Shown here one piece after another: positions 10,814 through 19,295 of a stretch of 30,725 bases of DNA. Source of the DNA: Seminavis robusta. Its lineage: Eukaryota > Bacillariophyta > Bacillariophyceae > Naviculales > Naviculaceae. The number at the start of each line of letters is the position of its first letter. Within the stretch, counting starts at the first letter, position 1. The position numbers and the translations under genes were made by a program. The notes below the pieces were generated by a model. The model did no database searches. It saw only the letters and a program-made list of their open reading frames with translations, and was not told the DNA's origin. The stretch lies in the NCBI GenBank assembly GCA_903772945.1, contig CAICTM010000989.1, forward strand, positions 9,771 through 40,495, given 5' to 3'.

Positions 10814-11122
10814 CTACTTAACCCATCCAGCCAACCTCAGCTTCTCGTAGACAGCTGGTACATGTTCCTTGTAATATTCATATCGCGCCTTCTTCTGCTC
10901 AAGGACTTCCAATATATAAGCTTCTTCTTCTTGCATGCGTTCAAGACGGTACCAATCAGAAAACACCACATACGCCTGTTCGCCTACTGTTTGCGTCAAG
11001 TCTTCCTTGCGCTCCGAGCTCTTGATGTACCTGCGCTGCTTGCAAAGTGTATAAGCGATCAATCCAACCTCCACAACAATCACGGCGCCGACAGCCATGA
11101 GCATTTTGCTTTTGCTTTCCAT
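10814..11122 (-). CDS. Small single-pass membrane protein, 102 aa
   Basis: Intronless frame from ATG 11122 to TAG. Residues about 8-28 (MLMAVGAVIVVEVGLIAYTLC) form one membrane segment, followed by a basic patch (KQRRYIKSSERK) and a highly charged, probably coiled-coil tail (ERMQEEEAYILEVLEQKKAR) ending in GWVK. The pattern (short N terminus, helix, positive patch inside) fits an N-out or organelle inner-membrane protein. I do not recognise a family. Compact coding character and a clean start make it likely to be real. Confidence 0.6.
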   Translation of the reverse strand: MESKSKMLMAVGAVIVVEVGLIAYTLCKQRRYIKSSERKEDLTQTVGEQAYVVFSDWYRLERMQEEEAYILEVLEQKKARYEYYKEHVPAVYEKLRLAGWVK

Positions 11123-11666
11123 TTTCCTTTCACAATGTGTCGATTGCAGTTTTTGTGAGCTCCTCCGGAACAGATGACATTGTTGGCGATGTGATACGAC
11201 ATAACCGGGATGTGAAGCGAAAGGACAGGCAAGCGATTGCCTTCGACTGTTGCTTGTGGTTCTTTGATTTTTTATTTTATTTTATTTTTTAATTGCATCC
11301 GACAGGGTTGTTGATTGCCTCCAAAATATTATTCAACGATTAACATTCCTGACGCGACTAGTCAAGTCGTGGATCCAACCATGTTTTATCGAGTGTCAGT
11401 CAGAACCGAATTTAATCGAATCGAATCGAATCATACATCGAATCGAATCAAAATCGTCGTTGCCTTTATTTTACCAAAAAGGCGCTTCGTCTCGTCCAAA
11501 CTTCCTCTCTCGACGCGTTGACGAAGACAACTCCAGGCATCAAACGACGACAGAGTTCAAGGGAAAGCCACTCGATCCATAGTGTTGATCCACATCATCA
11601 TCATTCAGTGAGCAGTGCGAACAGTATCGGAAAGTCACCCATCACGAGTCACGAAGCTTCTTCATC
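11123..11666. other. Divergent intergenic region
   Basis: Lies between the starts of two small membrane protein genes transcribed away from each other, so it should hold both promoters. Contains a TTTTA-rich run at about 11266-11292 and an AATCG pentanucleotide array (listed separately). Overlapping frames here have no ATG or domain support. Confidence 0.5.
11414..11449. repeat. AATCG pentanucleotide repeat
   Basis: Repeated AATCG units, interrupted once by ATAC. A shorter GGAAT/AATCG run occurs near 25985-26005 upstream of the cyclase gene. Confidence 0.8.
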
Positions 11667-12320
11667 ATGTGGCGTTCGACAAATGATCTTCTCGTCGCTT
11701 TATTTTGGATCGTTGCTCTCTGCCTTGCTTTCGGTCTTCACGCCATTCGACGTCGCTCCAAGAAGGAAGTCAATGACGGCAAGAAGAACGGCAATTCCGG
11801 TAAAGCGGAAATTGAAGGAAAGCCCCTTCCTTCGGCTGGTTCGCAGGACTACCTCCCTTCGAATGATCTCCCGCATGAAGAGCTCATTCTTCGGGAATCA
11901 AAGGACGAAATTGACGTTGTCAACACTAAAGCAGAAATTGATACGACGCCATGTCCTTCGGCTGGTTCGAAGGACGACCTCCCTTCGAATCTCTCGCAAG
12001 CAGAGCTCAATTGCGATCTGGAAAAATACGTCGCCCTTCTCAAGTCGGAAATCAAGGACTTGCAGTCGGCAAACAACGCCTTGCAGAAAGAGAACGACGA
12101 TCTCAAGCTTGAGCCGAGAAGCTCTTCCAGAGATGTTCTACTCCGTGCTCGCATCAAGGCTGCAATTGAAATGCGGCGCAGCCGGCGAAAGAAGAGTGTC
12201 GGGAGCGACGATTCTGTGACCTCGAGCAGTTACATTTTCTTGGATACCGGTACGGGTGACCGTTTAATCGATATCGGGACGCTGGAGGGGTCTATCCTTT
12301 TTGCCAGTAGCTACCGGTAG
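11667..12320 (+). CDS. Single-pass membrane protein with coiled coil, 217 aa
   Basis: Intronless frame from ATG 11667 to TAG. An N-terminal anchor at residues 7-25 (DLLVALFWIVALCLAFGLH) is followed by a basic stop-transfer patch (RRRSKKE). Residues about 45-112 hold an imperfect duplication: a unit starting KAEIEGKPLPSAGSQD and a second starting KAEIDTTPCPSAGSKD. Residues about 115-150 form a predicted coiled coil (LKSEIKDLQSANNALQKEN), followed by an Arg-rich helix (MRRSRRKK). The C terminus ends in a hydrophobic DTGTGDRLIDIGTLEGS stretch. No family is recognised; a membrane-tethered scaffold or adaptor is a guess from shape only. A longer overlapping frame in another phase lacks an ATG start and is treated as a shadow. 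Confidence 0.6.
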   Translation: MWRSTNDLLVALFWIVALCLAFGLHAIRRRSKKEVNDGKKNGNSGKAEIEGKPLPSAGSQDYLPSNDLPHEELILRESKDEIDVVNTKAEIDTTPCPSAGSKDDLPSNLSQAELNCDLEKYVALLKSEIKDLQSANNALQKENDDLKLEPRSSSRDVLLRARIKAAIEMRRSRRKKSVGSDDSVTSSSYIFLDTGTGDRLIDIGTLEGSILFASSYR

Positions 12321-12596
12321 CTCGTTGGGCAACGAAGGGCAGTACGGTAGGGTGCTGGGGCGAAATGACGGGGCATGCACCGCTACAAATGATGGTATTT
12401 GCTCCTCTCGGACTCTAGCTGCTAGCAACAACTCTTTTCTCGAAGACCCTCTAGACTTGTGGCAATGTTGATAACAATAGCAGAACTTGAGTTAGTTGTC
12501 TCGTACCCGTCCTGGTACCAATATTGCCACGATCAATCCGACTCCACAGTCTGCCGCTCGCCTTGGTTGTGGCGACAATTGTATTGATGAGACGGC

Positions 12597-12601
12597 GACA
12601 C
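12597..12601. repeat. Target-site duplication, left copy
   Basis: GACAC, identical to 18828-18832. The 5-bp length is typical for Ty1/copia integration. Confidence 0.9.
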
Positions 12602-12733
12602 TGTTAGTTGCTCTAAGCTCTCTAGTTTACTGTTGTATTGAGATACTACTGAAAAAGTGGGTCTTGGCTTTTTCTACTGTGAAATTCTAGTACAGAGGTA
12701 CAGGGTTGATCCCTAATCGCGAATCCCCACACA
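12602..12733 (-). repeat. 3' LTR of copia element
   Basis: 132 bp starting TGTTAGTTGCTC and ending CCCCACACA on the plus strand. It matches the right-hand LTR over its length with a few substitutions and indels, the largest cluster being just after AAAAAGTGGGT. Confidence 0.95.
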
Positions 12734-12744
12734 CTCCTGTGGTC

Positions 12745-15700
12745 TCGAGCTTGTCCTAGTCGTGACCATGCTTACTTACTTATCGCTTAGCGCTCCTTCT
12801 TTGAACGGACCTTCTTGTCCGACCGTGACCCTCATTCTGAGTGCCCTGGCTCTGAGTGTTCCACAACACCCATCAACTTGTCCACGTCTGTTTGAACAGT
12901 CGACCTTGGTTCGGCTTCGTCCAGAAGTCCGCAACCATATCATCAGTTGGACACCATCCACACTGATCTCCTTCTTTGCGACTCTGTCGCTCACAAAGAA
13001 GTACCTAATGTTGATGTGCTTCGTTCGTTTTACTACTAGAAGCTTTGCCGTTCTTCTCTAGAAGAATGGCACTCTTGTTGTCCTGATAGACTATAGTTTC
13101 TTTAACTACATAGCCTTGCTCCGAAGGAACTGCCTCGTCCAAAGGATCGATGGCATCAGGTCATCAACTGCTACGAGTTCACTCTCAGTTGAGCTTCTCG
13201 TGTTCAACTTCTGTTTCGTCGAAGTCGATAATGGGTAACGGTGCCATGGTCAAACCACCTCCGGTGTGACCCCTCATGTTTGGATGGACTCGAAAGAACC
13301 ATCAACATACCATTTCAATATGCCACTTCCGTCGGCTTTGAGAACTAATGGTAGTTTTCTAGTACGTCTAATGTACTGCATGAGTGGACTAGTTTATCCC
13401 AATCGTGCCTATCTGGTTCCTTGACTCTAGTCGTAGGAACGATATCGCCGTACCTGTGTCTGGTCGGGCTCTCTTCGTAGCGAATAACACCTTAGCCACC
13501 AGGCTGTGAAAGGTGTCTGCCTTGCTCGTTGGGAGCTTCTTGCAGGATTCGTCTACTGTGAATAGGTCTTTCGGGGCTGCACTACTTCTTAGTTTTCGTG
13601 CCCCCTTCCTCTGGCGATGCCTTCTCGAAGGCTTCCAGGATTTCATCAACGTACTTGTACATTGATAACGTTGCATTGACCCTTCGTCGTGAAGTCTATG
13701 GTCATGCCAAGATACGTGTGGACCTTTCCTCGGCTCACCGTCATCTCTCCAGTGCCGTCCTCGAATATGCTTTCGTATTCATCACGAAGCATTGGATCAG
13801 CTGGTCGTTAACCTTCGAGTCCTTTTGGCTAAGCTTACAGTCGTCTACATCCAGCAGACTGTTTGTTGCTTGCCGTGCACCATTCTGTTGGTACACAGTG
13901 GGTCGTAAGGATTAATCTTAAATCCGTTCCGGACCATCGTCTTCCGGAACTTACGGTAGTATAGTAGGCTAGCTACCATAGTGCCGTAGATGGCATTCAA
14001 GCATTGCAGTAGCAACTGCTTGTTGCCTTTCTTATCCGTTGTTACGAACGGTTTGTAGACATCTGGGGCTATTTCACACAGCATGTCTACTAGTACTCCT
14101 CTTACTCTAATGATTACCATGTCTTTTTCATCCTCGACTCTTGTCTGGATGAAGGCGTTTGGGATGTCAATTACTGCCACATCCCTTTCCTCTTCAGCGT
14201 CGATTATGCAGGATAGTAGCACTGCTTCTGTCGACACTGTTGGCGAGCTTGCGTCTTCCTTGGAGATGAAGTCACGCTGTTGTTGCCTCCTGCAACCGCT
14301 CGGCCTTTGATCTTCCCGTCCTTTTCAACTTTAGGAAAAGGTGTGACTTAGGATACTCTTGCGTTCACATTCGCTGAGTTCTTCCATTTTCTTCGGACGG
14401 AAGGTATCCATGAGATGTAACTGTTTCATCTCGGCAAAGGCTGCATCGTGCGCTTGTCCTTCCACTCCTTGGGTCCAGCCTTCAATGACAAATGTGTCAT
14501 GATGGCTGCTACCACATCGGTTCTTCTTCTACCTGTGTGTAGAACTGTGTGCATCTGGGTGCAAGACACGTTCAGTTGTATGGACGTTTGGCGTCTCATA
14601 CTTCTTTCCATCAAAGCTGGGAATATACGATTCCTTGCTTGTGTCCTCACTCTACTAGACCTGCGCACTCCTGGCGTCTGCTCAGGTGCCGCTTGGTTTC
14701 AACACCCACTCCTGGGATCTGTTCCAGGGCTGTTGGTCCGTAGTAGGTTCCGTTCCTCTACCGTTTCGACGATAGGGTGTGTAACCGGTTCCGTTTCGAT
14801 TTTCGGTTCAACGATTTCATTCGGTTCGTTGACTATCGATTCTCGTCGTCGTTGAGTTGTCCTGGGGATCGGATATCTTCCATTTCTAATGGTTCAGCAT
14901 CCGCGTCCAGGTCCTCATCGGTTTGGATCATTGGTAGTGGGGGTGCGTCATTGCTTTCTTCCCCTTCCACTCCTGTGATCTCGACATCACCAATGGGTCT
15001 ATTTTCCGATCAGTAAAAAGAGTAGTTTAGGCTGATCTTTTCCTAATAGATTGACTTAGCTATCACTGTGTCGGGCATTGGGATCTTGTCCCATGAATGC
15101 CGAGTAATTTTCTTGCCGGAGCGGAGCTCATAAATTTGTAGCCTCCTTGCTTATTTCCGCTCGTTCCCATACAGATGGCCGCCTTTTGTGCGTCCTACCA
15201 TGCTGTTACGGGGCGAGTCTTCTTCGTGCACCTGGCAGTAGTCTCCGATACTGCAGGCTCAGGTGCTTTTATAGTCCAGGGACTCTCACCATCATTATCA
15301 TACGGGGCTCATTGTCTCGCTGACCCCCGCCTTACTTGGAAAGACGTCAACTGTTTGACGATTGTAACACCAAGTTGACGGTTAAATTTTTGCATGCGTG
15401 TAACGTAGGCTATGCCGGACAGCTCGTCCCTTTCCTTGACTACCCGATTCTACGTTCGATCTCAGGTACGTGCTCGTTAGCACTGGAAAGTTCACTACCG
15501 GTCCACCCGCATTGCCATGATTGTGTTGGACAAGGCTCAAACTCATTGTCCACATTGAATGGTCGTGATTCTAAAACCACGGGCTTTGTAGAATCGATAG
15601 ACCTCCTGACTGCGTCTAGGATGGTCTCTAGCTTCTTGTTGGGCAGGTGTCTAGATGTTGTTAAAATCGATTTTACGGCTTAGCTGTTAACAGGACGGAA

Positions 15701-16500
15701 TTCCTGCCACAAAGAAAATGTCCATCGTTAGGAACACATCCTTGTGTAATTGCAAAAGTCTCTCGGCACTTTCATTGCATTGCCTCCACTGCGTTCGGTT
15801 TCGTTAGAGTGGTCTGCCTTTCAAGCATCAATATCCTTTCCCCATATATGCTTGTGCTGTTCGATGTCTTCGACGTCACAGGGCAGTTTGCGATTTGATT
15901 GCTCATAATCGCCTATCGAAAATCTTTAATCGATGGATAGACGAGTTGCTTATATAGCAGCTTCCCCTTATGCGGCTTTAACTTTCTTTTGCTAAGCCTT
16001 CCTTATTTTCGCGACAGTATTCACAAGTGCCTTCCCTTTTTTCCTAGGTCAGAACGTGTAATCCTTCACTGTTCATTTCTATACTACGTCCGGTAGGCCG
16101 GGTCTATGACTGTGTAGGTTCCTTTCGGACAGTCATAGACGATGTTGACATTCTTGCGGACATTCTTAACAGATAAGATTTTCGTGATTCCTCTTTCATC
16201 GAACATACTCTCTGTTTGTGGCCAGCTAACTTGGCTGTGTGCTGGACCTTCACTTGCCTCCGGTACTCTTCACTGTAATTGGAGATCGGCTTTCCTGATG
16301 TGGTAACCATGTCTTTATTTCAGAATAAATCAACGTGACTGGTTGTCCAGTAGCTGGACCTCTCACATATCTATGTCGTCCAATCCTTTGTTGTGGGCGA
16401 CTATGCCTTTTGAGTCGGTTTCTTCGTTCCATCCGCGAACAGCGGTACCGAACGTAACGAAACTTTTTCGACTTTCTCTTCATCTGACTGCGTGATGTCA
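12745..16500 (-). pseudogene. pol remnant (integrase, RT, RNase H)
   Basis: Boundaries are approximate. In minus-strand order: an integrase core piece EHVPEIERRI (15446-15475), then GDYCQVHEEDSPRNS (15202-15246) and a GYKFM...RKLLG-type piece; reverse transcriptase DVAVIDIPNAFIQT (about 14140-14180) with LNAIYGTMVASLLYY and NPYDPLCTNRM, and the catalytic VDD triplet at about 13848-13856; the RT/RNase H link FHSLVAKVLFATKRARPDTG (within 13389-13676); and RNase H KRTKHINIRYFF (about 12995-13030), with a PTDDMVADFWTKP tail (about 12911-12950). Neighbouring motifs lie in different frames and are separated by stops, so no full polyprotein can be made. Confidence 0.88.
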
Positions 16501-16545
16501 GAGTCGTCATCTATCCTCTCTCAGGGTTGTCAGTGCTGTGTCATT

Positions 16546-18060
16546 TTATCTTGCATGTTGCTGATAGTAGCTAGGGTTCTCCTTGAACGCTACTAGAGCT
16601 TTTCTTGCTCGACGTGCTGACTTGCTACGCTTGCTCGAACCTAGACTGTCATCGTCGTCTTTGTCTTTACTTGTCTTTATTTTTGTCAGACAGTGCGGGC
16701 TGGATGTCTTTTCGTGGCAGAAAAGCATTCTTTTCTTTCCAGTATCTTTATCATAGCTCGCGTTTCGCGGCCTTTTCCTCTTCCAACCCCGTCCTCTCCC
16801 GCCTTGTGCTGTCTGAGCAAAGGAGTTTCCGTGGGAAGTGGACTTGTGGGGTGTTACTCTTGGTTGTTTGTCCAAAAGGTGTTAATACCTATGTAACGTG
16901 TGGGGATAGTTATCAGTGCCTTTGGCAAAGTCGTCCCTCAGTTCTGTTTAAGCTTGGTATTTTCGCTGAACTATTTGTTAAGAAGATGTACTATAGTCCG
17001 TTCTTCAGCGTATCCGAGATTTCTTCTGGTCATCGGCTCTAGGTCAGCGTATGCTGTGTTTGGTGGAGTAGTTCGCGTATGCAGAAGGGCTGCATCGTGT
17101 ATCTTGGAAATACCCACGGATTTGCAATGTCCTTTTTCGTGGTAATTGCTCGTGGTATTCGGAAGCGGTCAGGCTCCCTTGGTGGAAATTCAACAGTTGT
17201 TTTTCCAGTTGGAAAAATGTGTGGTACACAAAAATATCATCGGTCTGGGCCATAATCGTCTTATGGATCATTTTCGTAGCTCCAGTGGGCCGCATCTTAA
17301 CAGACGTCTTCGAGTCCGTGTTCTGCTTCATCTTGTCCTTTAATAGTCGGTGCACTGCCCTAGGATCAATTTGAATGCTTTGCCTCTATTTCTTTGTAGT
17401 TTTGCCAACCTCGTAAGGTGGGTCTTCATCAGCCCTCCATATCTGCTTTCTCGAGTCCCCGAGTTCCTCGTCCGGTGGATCTTCTATGGCTGCAGTGAGG
17501 TTGGCTATTTCATTTCCGAGTTTTGCTTTCTCTATCGTAGTGTGCGTAGCTACCGAGAGTTGGGTTTTCTATGACCTCTGCTATCTCTCTTCCAGTAGCT
17601 CAGGCTTTCCTCGGTCGCCTTAGGAGACGAAGGTTTTCTGTTCACGTCGTCCGCTGCCGTCAAGCCTTTCCGGGTCTCCTCTGAGTACACGTGCTACCAA
17701 CACTGTCTGTTTCAGGTTGCGTATCTATTGCTCATGTCGTCACCCATCGTTTGTCCACGTGGATGACGATCTTCTCCCATGTGCGTATCATCTGGTCTGC
17801 CGTTCAGATCCAGTTGTACCGAAGTTAAACACATGTTGGTCGAGGGCTTTGCATGAACCTTTCTGCTGGTTCGACGATGGGCGGTTCTTCCATGCCCTCG
17901 TGTTTGCCGCCTCCTCGGCCACCTCGTCTTTCCTCTACCGCTCATTGTCTATGCTACGGTAGGTGGACTATTTCAATTCGTTGTTTTTGATTGACTAGCT
18001 CTTAATTTAAGTTCTCGTCGACTACTTATTCGTCTTAGGCTATGGGGCGATAAACTCAAA
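16546..18060 (-). pseudogene. gag remnant of copia element
   Basis: Boundaries are approximate. Minus-strand fragments in shifting frames include CKALDQHVFNFG (about 17819-17857), which resembles the conserved start of CoDi gag, and FQLEKQLLNFHQGSLTASEY within 17044-17355, which resembles the gag helix region. A basic stretch with GGRGRGWKRKRPRN near 16790 suits the nucleic-acid-binding end. An intact CCHC knuckle was not found. Several stops and frameshifts are present. The sequence between here and the 5' LTR (18061-18676) encodes only Arg/Ser-rich low-complexity frames. Confidence 0.7.
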
Positions 18061-18676
18061 TTATACTCCTGGCAGGGAGTGTTAAATCTATTTACTAAAG
18101 ATCTTGCAGGGAGGGAACGATTGCTTCACACACTGTGCGGTCGTCCACTCCGAACCCGTTTCTTTGTATTGTTGATTCCTTGTTGGGTGCCTTTCCTTTG
18201 GCCCTGCGCTGGCACTATGCTTTCGCGCTTGTTGTTGGCTCTGAACAGTTCCGGCTGGATGCGTCGGCTCTCCTATCGGCAATCCTTGTGCATTCTTCTT
18301 GTGGATTCTGCCGGTGAAACTCTGCTGCGTCGTCGTCGACGGCGGCTGCAGTCTCTTCTCGCGTCGTCGCGATCCGTCCTCGGATCCTTGCTTCGTCGCG
18401 GCTTGGACTCGTCCTCGAGTCCTTGTTGCTGTCGTTGCTTCGACAGGCTTCTCTCTTCGGTGCTGTCGATCCTTCGACAGTCTTCTCTTGTTCGGCACGA
18501 CGATCCTCGGTCGTCCGTTCTTGCGTCGCGTTCGGCGTCGGCCGATTGCGTCGTTGCTGTCGAAACGACAGGCTTGGTCTCTATCGATCTTCTTCTCGCG
18601 TCGCGATCTTCCTCCTGCTACCGTTGACTCGATAGGCTCCTCTTCACTGCTTCGCTTCTTCGATATCGATTGTAGA

Positions 18677-18693
18677 CCGCTTTTTCAGTAGTA
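18677..18693 (-). other. Putative primer-binding site, complementary to LTR
   Basis: Immediately internal to the 5' LTR. The minus-strand sequence TACTACTGAAAAAGCGG has no TGG start, so it does not fit the 3' end of a tRNA. It pairs at 16 of 17 positions with a segment of the same LTR (18735-18751). The geometry is that of a self-primed element; see findings. Confidence 0.6.
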
Positions 18694-18827
18694 TGTTAGT
18701 TGCTCTAAGCTCTCTAGTTTACTTGCTATTGAGATACTACTGAAAAAGTGGGTGGGCTCTGTATTTCTACTGTGAAATTCTAGTACAGAGGTACAGGGGT
18801 TGAATCCCTAATCGCGAATCCCCAACA
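18694..18827 (-). repeat. 5' LTR of copia element
   Basis: 134 bp starting TGTTAGTTGCTC and ending CCCCAACA on the plus strand, followed by the target duplication GACAC. As the element lies on the minus strand, this is the 5' LTR and carries the promoter. Confidence 0.95.
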
Positions 18828-18832
18828 GACAC
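18828..18832. repeat. Target-site duplication, right copy
   Basis: GACAC, identical to 12597-12601. Confidence 0.9.
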
Positions 18833-19295
18833 AAGGAAAAGTGAAGAGTACCGGTCGGGCAGAAGCGAGGTGCGAGCCAGACGAAAGAGCTCCTGCTGCT
18901 ATACAACCAAACGCTTGCCTTTCAAGCCAATGTGTCCAAAAACTTGGGGTCACTTCGCCTGGAAATTCCTTGTCCTGGCAACCGTACGACTGTACCGTTA
19001 GCCCCCTGGAACTGGCCTAACAATTGTCTAGTTTTGTGTTTTCAATCTAGCTGGCTAGTTAGAGCGGTAGATGTGATGAATATATATGTATTACCAACGA
19101 AAGTGTATATTCAGGGGAGGGGGTCCCAAAGGTGGTTCCACAAGTGTGCGGGGAAGGGTTTGGATACCGTAGTTCAATGTCAGAGAACCTGGAAGCTACG
19201 AACTCGAGGGAAGGAGGGAGAGGGAGGGATGGAGAACTCAGCGGAGACGGAAGGAGGGAGAGGATGCGTGGTGGAGCGAGTGTGAAAAAATTCTT
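18833..19295. other. Intergenic, 3' flank of cyclase-PDE gene
   Basis: No gene seen. Purine-rich GGAGGGAGAGGGAGGG-type repeats occupy about 19206-19262, just downstream of the stop codon of the cyclase-PDE gene. The target duplication of the copia element is at the left edge. Confidence 0.5.

Larger units (their letters stand above)
12602..18827 (-). mobile_element. Decayed Ty1/copia (CoDi-like) LTR retrotransposon
   Basis: A 6.2-kb element with LTRs at both ends in the same orientation, flanked by the 5-bp duplication GACAC (12597-12601 and 18828-18832). LTR ends are TG...CA. Coding remnants read on the minus strand in the order gag, integrase, reverse transcriptase, RNase H, the order that defines Ty1/copia. 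The reading frame is broken by many stops and frameshifts, and the LTRs differ by several substitutions and small indels, so the copy is old and not autonomous. Motifs resemble the diatom CoDi group (for example GDYCQVHEED in integrase and KRTKHINIRYFF in RNase H). It sits 463 bp past the 3' end of the cyclase-PDE gene. Confidence 0.95.

Noticed and set aside
11518..12219. 233-codon plus-strand frame overlapping the small membrane protein
   Set aside because: No ATG start, strongly Arg/Ser-biased, out of phase with the frame that has an anchor, a coiled coil and an internal repeat.
18079..18691. Plus-strand Arg/Ser/Leu-rich frames inside the copia element
   Set aside because: They are antisense to the element and low complexity; LTRs, PBS side and pol motifs place coding on the minus strand.
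12602..18827. Functional, autonomous retrotransposon
   Set aside because: Gag and pol motifs lie in different frames separated by stops, and the LTRs have diverged.
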